Assembly (NCBI RefSeq): GCF_030532715.1
Contig: NZ_JAUNKO010000001.1
Location: 434,001 to 498,000, forward strand
Origin: Corynebacterium sp.
GTDB taxonomy: Bacteria; Actinomycetota; Actinomycetes; Mycobacteriales; Mycobacteriaceae
Length of the DNA: 64,000 nucleotides
Direction: 5' to 3'
A program made the position numbers and the translations under genes. The notes beneath the pieces were generated by a model, which searched no databases, was not told the origin of the DNA, and was given only the letters and a program-made list of their open reading frames with translations. Positions 28,021 to 36,212 of this stretch are shown here, one piece after another (within the stretch, counting starts at the first letter, position 1; every line of letters begins with the position of its first letter).

Positions 28021-31000
28021 ACCAGCTCGCGCACCATATCCGCGAGGTCGTCTTGGTAGCGGTGGCGCAGAATCGCCACCGCGCGACGCCGCGGGGCGTT
28101 CGGCTGCAACCCCAACGCGCGGTTCACCGCTGGCACGAGTTGTTCACGGGTGACGTCCAGACCCATGAGGTTGGCCACCGTGGGTTCCTCCATCAGCGGC
28201 GTGGCGCGGGTGATGTCAAAGTGGCCGTCGTCATGGAATTCCAACCACACGCGATCGCCTTCGCCAACACCCAAATCCAGCAAAAACCTCCGGATCGTCC
28301 CTAGCGTGCTGCCCGCCCGGTTGTAGCGCACGGCCTGCGGCCCGAGCCGGCTGGGCAGTTCGACGCCGCCGAGGAACGGGACGTCGACAAGCGCGCACAC
28401 GCCGCGGTGCACGCCGAAACCGGAGCCGCGCAGGTGATCACTATTCACCACCAATAGCAGTGACCACGTCTTGCCGCGGCGGTAGAAGTTCGGCACCTCG
28501 CGCGGGGAAGCATCATTGACCACCGGGGCCTCCGCTCGACGCACCACGCCGTTTTCGATCACAAATTCGCCCGTTGAACAATAGGTACGAATGGAGCTCT
28601 CGGCCGCGCCGATGGTGTGCGCGTCGCGAATCAAATCGTTCAGAGAAATCTCCCCGGCGGCGTCGACACGGCGCGCAATCCAATCAAAAATGGTGGTGTA
28701 TTCCTCCATCCCCCACTCGCTCAGCGCCCACGTCTCTGGCCGCACACGCATAAACCGCGGGTCGGCCGAAAGTTGGTTCGACATCGAACGCGCGTTACCG
28801 GAACCGATCTCGGCGATGATCTCATCGGCAACCATCGGTTTCCCCGCGATGGCAAGCGCCGCACCCGCCCGATCTTGATAGGAATCGTTTCGCGTATAAA
28901 TGCGGGTATCTTCCACGCGCAGGCGGCGATCCCGCTTCAAATACGCCGACAGCATCTCCGCGCCCACACCCAACGGCTTCGCGATGGCCGACAGCGAGCA
29001 CACACCCCAATCATCGGAAAACGTGGCGAGCGCTTCGGCCACCTGATCGGCAAAGCCAGGGAGGCACACCCAGCCTTCCTCCAGCTCCCACACGTCCGTC
29101 ACCGCACTTAAGGTCCGCAAGCCTGGTTCGGTCAACAGTTCGGCAACGTCTTCGGCAGGCGCGAGGGGCAAAAACCGGTACGCTACTGCGGAGGTGAGCA
29201 AACTCACCGCAGGCGACTCGTTGGCTAACCGCTGGCGCAACGACTTTTCCAACTGTCGAATACGCTCTCGAGTCAAACCGAGTTCCGTGCCGATATCGTC
29301 GAGGGTCCGCGAGCCCTGCAGCCGGCCGGCAAAAATTACCGGGCCGCGGGGGTCTTTCGACACAATCGCCTCAATCTCCGCCAACGCCGCGGCCACGGCA
29401 CTTTCAATGGGATCGGGGACTTGCCCGATGAGCGCATCCACCCACTTCACTACCGGCTCCGGCATATCCGGGCGAAACGCCGCCACGGTGCACCATTGCA
29501 CCAAATGCGTGAGATCGGCGTTGAGTTCGGGCGCGGCCGACCAGGTTTCGTCGATCACCACGGCGTCGACAACATAGTCGGCCCCGTTGTTGGAGACCCG
29601 GGCGAAATCGTCGTATTCGATGTCGGCGAAAGCTTCCGCCGCGGTGAACTCAACGGTGCTGACATCCTCAAAATCCGCCAGCAGGTCCTTCGGTTCTTCG
29701 GCGAGTTTGCGGTCTCGCTCCTCGGCGCGCTCGATGGCAGTGTCCACCACGGCATGCACGAATTGTTGCAGCCGCAGCTTGCCCACCCCGTGCAGCTCGG
29801 AGAGAGCCCGCGCGGTAGCGTTCAGCGGGTTTGGGTAATCCGCGAACCAACCCGCAACAATGCGCGAATTCCGGTCCAAACCATCCGGCACGAGGTCGGG
29901 GCTGAGCACCGCCGACATACGGCACAGGGGTTCCTGCGGATGGTTCGCAATCCACAGCGCGGCCACCTCCCCTACCGACGTCGGCGCGGGCGAAAACTCC
30001 AGCGCCCAGGGGAACAGCGAAATACTAAACGGCGCTTCCGGCTCCTCCTCCGACGACACAGTTTTCAGTCCGCTGAGCTGACGCGCGAACGCGGTTTCGT
30101 CAATAATGGGGATGCTGAGCTCGCGCGCCCGGCGGGCCCGCTCACTCTTAGAATTTCGGTCCGCGGCCACCACCACGGCACTCTCAGGGGTAACTTCACC
30201 CACGTCCAAACCGACACCGCGGGCCCGCGCCTCCCACGCATCCCGCGGCACGGCAAGGTTTCCGGTAAAGGTCACGCGGTCACCCGGCGCAAACAACGCA
30301 CCGGGAGTGACATCACTGCTGTCTTCTTCGGGTTCGGCGAGCAACTCCTCCACAATTTCGGCGTCCACCCCAAGCTGCGTCGCAGCCTCCTGGAGGTACG
30401 CCCGTTCCGAGTCGGTAACTACCCCATCCACCCACGCTTCGATGGCCACCTGACGTACGAATCGCCCGTGCAAGTCCTGCACTTCGTCGCGAGTAATCCC
30501 CAGCGCCTCCGCGCACGCCACGAGTGCCTCTAATGCCGATGGGCTAATCTGCCCGTCGGTGAGCACCGCGCGTAGGAAGCACAAATAATAGTCCGCGTCT
30601 TGGTCGCCGGTTTTGGGCACGCGTTCCGCCACCGCCGCCAGCCAGGCCGCCATCGGATCCACGTCGGTTTCCAGCTCCGCCAATCCCTCAAAGATTTCTT
30701 CGACTTTGGCTTTGGCTTCGGGAGCGAGGCTGGCCACCGCCCCCTCATGCGACAGCGCTACCCCCAACGGCTGCGGTTCCGCCATCAACAGTTCCGCGCT
30801 CGGCGACGCAAACACCTCCGTGGGGAGCTCGGCTACCGGCATGGATTTCGGCTTCGCGTGCTTGCTTTTCGACGCCACGGGAGGCACGCTCGGCACCTCC
30901 GGCAACTGGTGGAAAACCTCGGTGGGCGCGTCCTCAACAGTATCCACCGGCGCCTTCGGCTCTGGCGCGCGCCGCCTGCCCCGTTTCTTCACTGGGGCCT

Positions 31001-31631
31001 GGAACACCTCGGTGGCGGGTTCGGCACCCTCATTATCAGCATCGTGTTTGCCTTTACGGCGGTCCGAACGCGGCACCGCCGGCCGCGGCTCCGGGGTAGG
31101 CAGCGGCGGCACATACGTCAACGCGCAATCGTTTGGCAGCGGCGTGGTTTCCAATAACCTCATCAGCAACACAGCGGTTCCGTGCGCATCAGAGATGGCA
31201 TCGTGATCCTCGAGCGGCCGCTCCCCAACCGCCTCTAAACAATCATCCAGAGACTTTGGCCGTCCCGGCAATTTGGACGCCAATTGAATAGTGCACACCG
31301 GAGAGAAATCCACTTCCACCCCAAGGCGCGCAAACTCCCGGCGCAGCATCCGGATTTTCAGCCGCGCATCATGGGTAACCACAATCCGATCACGCAGCAG
31401 CTCGCCTAATTCCTCAGCAATTTCCGGGAATCGCGGCGCCCCCGAAACCATGGATGCGGTAATCCCGTGCACGTCCGGATTAGGTATTTTCCGGTTCGGG
31501 CGGACCATCGTCTCCCAAGTACCGCTGATCGACCCATCGGATTCCAGCAGCACAACTCCGATCTCAACGATCCGGTCGTTGGCGCTGAAGCCGGTGGTTT
31601 TCAGATCGACAACAGCAAAAGGGTGAGACAT
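28017..31631 (-). CDS. giant paralogue 1: degenerate DEDDh exonuclease-like, TerB-like, BRCT, sigma4-like HTH, HARE-like
   Basis: 1204 residues. Domains in order, from motifs: DnaQ-like fold, residues about 4-165; basic linker about 175-300 with three TEVF motifs (207, 237, 271); TerB-like helical domain about 340-430 (LRAVLTDGQISPSALEALV); BRCT about 447-520 (DRVTFTGNLAVPRDAW); hairpin-like SELHGVGKLRLQQF at 611-624; HTH like sigma-70 region 4, LTRERIRQLEKSLRQRL, 786-802; HARE-type winged helix about 922-975; conserved C-terminal domain about 1050-1204. In the exonuclease part ExoI reads VVDLKTTGF (second acid replaced by Lys), ExoII THDARLKIRML lacks its Asp, ExoIII HDAISDA is intact. Catalysis is therefore doubtful, and the protein may be a DNA-binding or scaffold factor. 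Two paralogues lie 20 kb away. Annotation as Pol III epsilon would be misleading. Confidence 0.9.
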   Translation of the reverse strand: MSHPFAVVDLKTTGFSANDRIVEIGVVLLESDGSISGTWETMVRPNRKIPNPDVHGITASMVSGAPRFPEIAEELGELLRDRIVVTHDARLKIRMLRREFARLGVEVDFSPVCTIQLASKLPGRPKSLDDCLEAVGERPLEDHDAISDAHGTAVLLMRLLETTPLPNDCALTYVPPLPTPEPRPAVPRSDRRKGKHDADNEGAEPATEVFQAPVKKRGRRRAPEPKAPVDTVEDAPTEVFHQLPEVPSVPPVASKSKHAKPKSMPVAELPTEVFASPSAELLMAEPQPLGVALSHEGAVASLAPEAKAKVEEIFEGLAELETDVDPMAAWLAAVAERVPKTGDQDADYYLCFLRAVLTDGQISPSALEALVACAEALGITRDEVQDLHGRFVRQVAIEAWVDGVVTDSERAYLQEAATQLGVDAEIVEELLAEPEEDSSDVTPGALFAPGDRVTFTGNLAVPRDAWEARARGVGLDVGEVTPESAVVVAADRNSKSERARRARELSIPIIDETAFARQLSGLKTVSSEEEPEAPFSISLFPWALEFSPAPTSVGEVAALWIANHPQEPLCRMSAVLSPDLVPDGLDRNSRIVAGWFADYPNPLNATARALSELHGVGKLRLQQFVHAVVDTAIERAEERDRKLAEEPKDLLADFEDVSTVEFTAAEAFADIEYDDFARVSNNGADYVVDAVVIDETWSAAPELNADLTHLVQWCTVAAFRPDMPEPVVKWVDALIGQVPDPIESAVAAALAEIEAIVSKDPRGPVIFAGRLQGSRTLDDIGTELGLTRERIRQLEKSLRQRLANESPAVSLLTSAVAYRFLPLAPAEDVAELLTEPGLRTLSAVTDVWELEEGWVCLPGFADQVAEALATFSDDWGVCSLSAIAKPLGVGAEMLSAYLKRDRRLRVEDTRIYTRNDSYQDRAGAALAIAGKPMVADEIIAEIGSGNARSMSNQLSADPRFMRVRPETWALSEWGMEEYTTIFDWIARRVDAAGEISLNDLIRDAHTIGAAESSIRTYCSTGEFVIENGVVRRAEAPVVNDASPREVPNFYRRGKTWSLLLVVNSDHLRGSGFGVHRGVCALVDVPFLGGVELPSRLGPQAVRYNRAGSTLGTIRRFLLDLGVGEGDRVWLEFHDDGHFDITRATPLMEEPTVANLMGLDVTREQLVPAVNRALGLQPNAPRRRAVAILRHRYQDDLADMVRELV

Positions 31632-32075
31632 GACGATGTAAGGCTCCGGTGTTTGTTAAGAGAATTACCCCTAACACTTTATCGGTCGGGGGTGACCAGA
31701 ACCGCATAAAAAGTGAATAAATCCCGTACAGCCTTATAGAAGCACTACCCCCGTAGAGCTAAAAAATGGTTTCAAAGTGGTCAATGATAGATTTCGGGTC
31801 GAGCACATTTTCTCATGCGCGTAACGGATTTTTGCGCACGCCACGCCGAAGAACACCCAAATGGGTGGCATCGAATATACTATTGAACTCGGAGGTTCAA
31901 GGAAAAGCCACGCACGTCTGAACTTTCGCGCACCATCGACCTCCATCCTTACATTGCGCACCACCTACTAAATGGACCGTTCCGCTACCCCCGCTGCGTT
32001 TTCCCGGTGAAGTAACCAGTGCCACATTAGGCACGCAGCCATTGACGCCAAGCGTTCCCAATAACAGATAATAAG
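31632..32075. other. 444-bp gene-free region upstream of SorC-type regulator
   Basis: AT-richer than its surroundings. It carries the start region of the minus-strand giant gene, a TTACCCCTA-type motif at about 31663-31671, the candidate promoter and operator of the SorC-type regulator (31876-31900), and a small hairpin GTGCC/GGCAC at about 32019-32034. Reading frames inside are short and lack ribosome-binding sites. Confidence 0.5.
31876..31900 (+). promoter_or_regulatory. -10 box and inverted-repeat operator of the SorC-type regulator
   Basis: TATACT at 31876-31881 is a good -10 hexamer. The inverted repeat TTGAAC, 6 bases, GTTCAA (31883-31900) would straddle the transcription start. Bacillus DeoR, of the same family, binds TTGAA/TTCAA palindromes, so autoregulation is a reasonable inference. 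The leader to the GTG at 32076 would be about 190 bases. Confidence 0.45.
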
Positions 32076-33077
32076 GTGACTACGCACAAACAGCGTGTTC
32101 ATTACCGTGAAGTGGAAGGACAACACACCACCGTGGATGCCCGCGACGAGCAAGCCCTCACCGCCGTCAAGTTGTATTACGAAGAAGGGCTGAGCCAGGC
32201 GGAAGTTGCCCAAGAGATGGGTGTGTCCCGGCCGACCGCCTCCAAGCTCATTCACCACGGCAAACAACGCGGCTTCGTAACTATTCAGATTCACGATCCC
32301 CGCGAGGCTGGCTCCCAACTGGCCACCGACCTCGCTGCCAAATACCGATTGCAGGATGTGCGCCTCGCCCAGGTGCCGCGCGGGACGAACACCGATTTGC
32401 TGCGCGAGTTGGGCCGCGCCGGGGCGGATGTGTTGGCGGATCACGTCCGCGACAATATGAAGGTTGGCGTCTCGTGGGGTAATACCATGTTCGCCGTGGC
32501 ACAGCAGCTGGCACCCACGGACCTCCACGGCGTGGAAATCGTGCAACTCAAGGGCGGTACCTCGCATTCCCAGTACAGCACCAATGACATCGGGACGATC
32601 GATAGGTTCTGCTCGGCGTTTAACGCCCAGGCCCGCACGCTGCCGCTTCCGGTGATTTTTGACAATGTGGAAGCCAAGCGCATCGTCGAGCAGGACCGGC
32701 ACATCGCGCGCATCCTGAAGCTGGGTAGGCAAACGGACGTGGTCATCTTTACCGTCGGTGCGGTCCACCCCGAATCCCTCCTACTCAACTTGGGCTACCT
32801 CACCAAGGTCGAGGTGGCCAAGCTGGTGGCAAACGCGGCGGGCGATGCCTGCTCGCGGTTCTATACCGCCTCCGGGGACATCGCTCTGCCGAGTGTGGAT
32901 GAACGTACGGTGGGCATTTCGCTGAAGGACCTCGCTTCGCGCCCAGTGCGCATCCTCGTTGCGGGCGGGGTGAGCAAAACCACCGCGATTCGCACTGCGC
33001 TTTCCATGGGCCTGGCCACTCACCTTGTGATTGACCAGAGCACCGCGCACCGGGTATTGGAAAGCGCGACTGACTAG
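32076..33077 (+). CDS. SorC/DeoR-family transcriptional regulator
   Basis: A sugar-phosphate-responsive regulator of the SorC family (like Bacillus DeoR), likely governing the nucleoside genes next to it. It is up to 333 residues. The HTH EEGLSQAEVAQEMGVSRPTA (about residues 29-48) is followed by a sugar-isomerase-like effector domain with VGVSWGNTM and GDIALPSVDERTVG. The start is uncertain: GTG at 32076 has a poor ribosome-binding site, while GTG at 32133 has GGAAGGA 12 bases upstream and would remove 19 residues without touching the HTH. It is convergent with nupC; the two stops abut. The inducer, by family, would be a deoxyribose phosphate. Confidence 0.88.
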   Translation: MTTHKQRVHYREVEGQHTTVDARDEQALTAVKLYYEEGLSQAEVAQEMGVSRPTASKLIHHGKQRGFVTIQIHDPREAGSQLATDLAAKYRLQDVRLAQVPRGTNTDLLRELGRAGADVLADHVRDNMKVGVSWGNTMFAVAQQLAPTDLHGVEIVQLKGGTSHSQYSTNDIGTIDRFCSAFNAQARTLPLPVIFDNVEAKRIVEQDRHIARILKLGRQTDVVIFTVGAVHPESLLLNLGYLTKVEVAKLVANAAGDACSRFYTASGDIALPSVDERTVGISLKDLASRPVRILVAGGVSKTTAIRTALSMGLATHLVIDQSTAHRVLESATD

Positions 33078-34292
33078 CTAGAACACCACGACGCCCACGA
33101 TCGCGGCGTTCAGCATGTTCGTGGCAAAACCCGTCATCAATGCCAGGGGCGCCAGTTTGGCTACCTCGCCGCGCCGCTCCGGCACCAAACCACCGATCGA
33201 ACCGATCTGAATGGCCATGGAGCTGATGTTGGCAAAGCCAGCCAGGGCGAAGGTGGTGATCATCACGGACTTCGGATCCATCGACGGGATATTCGGGCCG
33301 AAGGAGGTGAAGCCAACGAACTCGTTAATAATGGTCTTTTCGCCGATGAAGTTGCCCACCATTTGGGCGTCCTGCCACGGCACGCCGATGAGCCAGGCGG
33401 CGGGCGCAAACAGCAACCCGAACAGGCCCTCCAGGGACCAATTGTCGTAGCCAAACAGTCCACCGATGCCGCCAAGGATTGCGGAGATCATTGCAATAAA
33501 GGCGATAAACGCGATGAGCAAACAACCCACGGCCACCGCGATGCGGCCGCCCGACATCGCGCCACTGCCGATGGCATCAATAATGTTTTTGGATTCCGTA
33601 TCGCGAACATCCCGCACCGAGGCGTCGAGGTTGGATTCCTCGGTTTCCGGCCAGAAAGCCTTGGCCACAATCAACGAACCGGGGGCGTTCATCAAACTGG
33701 CCGCCAACAGGTACTCCAGAGGTGCGCCAAGCAGCGAATAACCGATGAGGGTAGACCCCGCGACGGAAGCAAACCCGCCGGTCATGCAGGTAAACAATTC
33801 CGAGCGGGTGAGCTTTGGCAGGTACGGGGCGATCACCAGTGGCGCCTCGCTTTGGCCGAGAAAGATCACGGTGGAGGCCCATACGGACTCTACTTTGCTG
33901 GTGCCCAAGATCTTCTTCAGCGCCCCACCGAGGAGGTCAACGAAAATCTGAATGACCCTCAAGTAGTACAGTGCACCGATGATTGCTCCGAGGAAGATGA
34001 TCACGGGGAGCACGTTCAGCGCGAACACAAAGCCGTTATCTTCGCCGAACAAGCCGCCGAACACGAACGAGGTGCCTTGGTTGGTAAACTCCGTGAGCTT
34101 TTCCAACCCCTCCGCGACTTTCTTTAATGCGAGGAACCCGTAGTCCCATTTCAGCACGATCAGCGCGAACGCGGTTTGCAGTACCAACCCCACCCCCAGC
34201 GTGCGCCACCGAATTTGCTTTCGATGTCTGGAAAAGAGGATGAGTACACCAAAGATAACGGCAATGCCGAGGAGACCTTGGAGGCGATCCAT
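33078..34292 (-). CDS. nupC: concentrative nucleoside transporter
   Basis: A CNT-family symporter that brings nucleosides in with H+ or Na+. It is 404 residues with an N-terminal helix pair (LLGIAVIFGVLILFSRHRKQ) and the CNT hallmarks VIFLGQSEAPLVI, FASVAGSTLIGY and EFVGFTSFGPN (nucleoside and cation site). It lies 42 bases after cdd on the same strand, so cdd-nupC is a small operon divergent from deoA-deoC. With the deaminase and phosphorylase it forms an uptake-and-catabolism unit. Confidence 0.94.
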   Translation of the reverse strand: MDRLQGLLGIAVIFGVLILFSRHRKQIRWRTLGVGLVLQTAFALIVLKWDYGFLALKKVAEGLEKLTEFTNQGTSFVFGGLFGEDNGFVFALNVLPVIIFLGAIIGALYYLRVIQIFVDLLGGALKKILGTSKVESVWASTVIFLGQSEAPLVIAPYLPKLTRSELFTCMTGGFASVAGSTLIGYSLLGAPLEYLLAASLMNAPGSLIVAKAFWPETEESNLDASVRDVRDTESKNIIDAIGSGAMSGGRIAVAVGCLLIAFIAFIAMISAILGGIGGLFGYDNWSLEGLFGLLFAPAAWLIGVPWQDAQMVGNFIGEKTIINEFVGFTSFGPNIPSMDPKSVMITTFALAGFANISSMAIQIGSIGGLVPERRGEVAKLAPLALMTGFATNMLNAAIVGVVVF

Positions 34293-34334
34293 GAGGTAGA
34301 ACCTTTCAACGTCGTCGGTATTTAGCTGCGAGCG

Positions 34335-34742
34335 CTACAGCGAATCTGGCCCGAACGCGTTCGGGAGCAGCTCTGAAAACGGCACCGTATGCGGCTTACC
34401 GTCCTGGGAAACGATGACCCGCTCGCAGCTGAACTCGCAGAGAACTTGGCGGCATGCGCCGCACGGATAGCAGGGTTCGGCCTTGAGACCAACGACAGCT
34501 GCCGCAACGATTCGCGGGCGCCGCGTCCGATCCGCCTCGCCGCTGATGATCGCCCGCGTCACGGCTGTGCGTTCGGCGCAGATCGTCAGCCCGAACGAAG
34601 CGTTTTCTACGTTGCAGCCGGTGACGACGCGGCCGTCGTCAAACAGCAATGCGGCGCCGACGGGGAAGTCGGAGTATGGGGCGTACGCGCGGTAGGCGGC
34701 GTCCCGAGCAAGTTCGAGGAGCTCGGTGTCGGTGGGGGTCAT
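34335..34742 (-). CDS. cdd: cytidine deaminase
   Basis: Deaminates cytidine and deoxycytidine to uridine and deoxyuridine; zinc-dependent, cytosolic. It is 135 residues, typical of the small tetrameric form. YAPYSDFPVGAALL is the substrate-binding start. The catalytic CAERTAV (Cys and Glu, about residue 56) and PCGACRQ (two zinc Cys, about residue 92-95) are both intact. GAGGAGG stands 6 bases before the ATG. It is the first gene of the minus-strand operon and shares an overlapping promoter region with deoA. Confidence 0.95.
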   Translation of the reverse strand: MTPTDTELLELARDAAYRAYAPYSDFPVGAALLFDDGRVVTGCNVENASFGLTICAERTAVTRAIISGEADRTRRPRIVAAAVVGLKAEPCYPCGACRQVLCEFSCERVIVSQDGKPHTVPFSELLPNAFGPDSL

Positions 34743-34763
34743 GGGCTACCTCCTCACGAAAAA

Positions 34764-34792
34764 TTAACACTTGATAAACGAACCCTTGACAA
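34764..34792 (-). promoter_or_regulatory. cdd-nupC promoter
   Basis: On the minus strand TTGTCA (34792-34787), 17 bases, TGTTAA (34769-34764). Both hexamers fall inside the inverted repeat 34766-34797, and the -35 overlaps the -35 of the divergent deoA promoter. Confidence 0.5.
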
Positions 34793-34797
34793 GTGTT
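34766..34797. promoter_or_regulatory. inverted-repeat operator candidate between cdd and deoA
   Basis: AACACTTG (34766-34773) and CAAGTGTT (34790-34797) are perfect 8-base arms with a 16-base spacer. Two direct CTTGA(T/C)AA half-copies also lie within. A protein bound here would cover both divergent promoters. The SorC-type regulator 1.7 kb away is the natural candidate. Confidence 0.5.
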
Positions 34798-34814
34798 CTT
34801 GCCCTTATGATAAT
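34786..34814 (+). promoter_or_regulatory. deoA promoter, near-consensus
   Basis: TTGACA (34786-34791), 17 bases, GATAAT (34809-34814): a perfect -35 and a one-mismatch -10 at ideal spacing. The predicted start is near 34821, giving a leader of about 70 bases to the deoA ATG. Confidence 0.7.
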
Positions 34815-34847
34815 CGGAAGTAGGCTAGCGCACAAGAACCCCCTTAC

Positions 34848-34863
34848 TGTGACCGATACCACA
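34848..34863. promoter_or_regulatory. GlxR (CRP-type) site candidate upstream of deoA
   Basis: TGTGACCGATACCACA matches the 16-base GlxR consensus TGTGANNTANNTCACA at 10 of 12 defined positions. It lies about 28-43 bases after the predicted deoA transcription start, a position where binding would be expected to repress. This would add catabolite control to the locus. Confidence 0.35.
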
Positions 34864-34892
34864 CGCACCCCATTTCGCAAGGAGTATTTGCA

Positions 34893-36179
34893 ATGGCTGA
34901 AAAATTCGATGCCGTAGATATCATCCGCACCAAGCGCGACCGGCACCGCCTCACCAAAGATCAAATCGACTGGGTGATCGATGCCTACACCCGCGGCGTC
35001 GTCGCTGACGAACAAATGGCCGCGTTGAACATGGCTATCTTCCTCAACGGCATGGATCGCGCCGAGATCGTGGACTGGACCACCGCCATGATGAACTCGG
35101 GCGAGCGCATGAACTTTGACTCCCTCTCCCGCACCACCTCGGACAAACACTCCACGGGCGGCGTCGGCGATAAAATCACCCTCCCGCTTGCGCCCCTCGT
35201 GGCCACCTTCGGCGTCGCCGTACCGCAGCTTTCCGGTCGGGGACTTGGCCACACCGGCGGCACTTTGGACAAGTTGGAATCCATTCCGGGCTGGCAGGCG
35301 AACATTTCCAACGAGCGCATGATGGAAATTTTGGAGGACCCCGGCTGCATTATTTGCGCGGCTGGGGCTGGCCTCGCCCCCGCTGATAAGAAGATTTACG
35401 CCCTGCGCGATATTACCGCCACCGTGGAGTGCATCCCGCTGATTGCCAGCTCGATTATGAGCAAAAAGATTGCGGAGGGCACGGCCTCGCTTGTGTTGGA
35501 CGTCAAGGTTGGCTCCGGCGCGTTTATGAAGGAGTTCGACATGGCCCACGAGCTCGCCACCACCATGGTTGATCTGGGCAAAGACGCCGGCGTGACCACG
35601 GTTGCACTCTTGACGGACATGTCCCGCCCGCTGGGCCGCGCGGTGGGTAACGCGCTGGAAGTGCAGGAGTCGGTGGATATCCTCGCTGGCGGCGGGCCGC
35701 AGGACGTACGCGAACTGACGGTCGCCTTGGCGCAGGAGATGCTTACCCTGGCCGGCAAGCCTGACGAAGATGTTGCCGCCGCGCTTGACGACGGCCGCGC
35801 AATGGACGTGTGGAAACGCATGATCCGCGCCCAGGGTGGTGACCCTGACGCCCCGTTGCCCACCGCAAAGCACTCCCACGAGGTTGTCGCGGATCGGGAT
35901 GGATATCTTGGCGAGTTGGATGCGCTCGCTGTGGGTGTTGCCAGCTGGCGCCTCGGCGCCGGCCGTGCCCGCAAGGAGGATCCAGTGCAGGCCGGCGCTG
36001 GCGTGCTGCTGCACGCGGGTTTCGGCGACAAGGTGAAACGCGGGCAACCGCTCTTTACTCTGTATACGGACACCCCGGATCGGTTCGAGCGCGCCTTGGA
36101 GTCGCTCACCCCCGGGTTTGCTATTACTGACTCCGCACCGGCGATGCCGGAGTCCGTCATCCTGGACCGCATCGCCTAA
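34893..36179 (+). CDS. deoA: thymidine phosphorylase
   Basis: Phosphorolysis of thymidine and deoxyuridine to base and 2-deoxyribose-1-phosphate. It is 428 residues. The phosphate-binding SDKHSTGGVGDK is near residue 83-94, with LSGRGLGHTGGTLDKLES near residue 115. ASIMSKKIAEGT and LDVKVGSGAFMK, which contact the pyrimidine, are also present (the seen sequence is ASSIMSKKIAEG). A C-terminal beta-alpha domain completes the fold. It is the first gene of a + strand operon with deoC and a phosphomutase. Confidence 0.95.
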   Translation: MAEKFDAVDIIRTKRDRHRLTKDQIDWVIDAYTRGVVADEQMAALNMAIFLNGMDRAEIVDWTTAMMNSGERMNFDSLSRTTSDKHSTGGVGDKITLPLAPLVATFGVAVPQLSGRGLGHTGGTLDKLESIPGWQANISNERMMEILEDPGCIICAAGAGLAPADKKIYALRDITATVECIPLIASSIMSKKIAEGTASLVLDVKVGSGAFMKEFDMAHELATTMVDLGKDAGVTTVALLTDMSRPLGRAVGNALEVQESVDILAGGGPQDVRELTVALAQEMLTLAGKPDEDVAAALDDGRAMDVWKRMIRAQGGDPDAPLPTAKHSHEVVADRDGYLGELDALAVGVASWRLGAGRARKEDPVQAGAGVLLHAGFGDKVKRGQPLFTLYTDTPDRFERALESLTPGFAITDSAPAMPESVILDRIA

Positions 36180-36212
36180 CTGAATTGCTATTTGCTGAGG
36201 AGTTTACTCACC

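Noticed and set aside
28017..31631. DNA polymerase III epsilon subunit
   Set aside because: Two of the three exonuclease motifs are degenerate, and the protein is five times longer with unrelated DNA-binding domains.
31734..31964. Possible 76-residue minus-strand gene upstream of the giant gene
   Set aside because: No Shine-Dalgarno, overlaps the regulator promoter and operator, and shows no family pattern.
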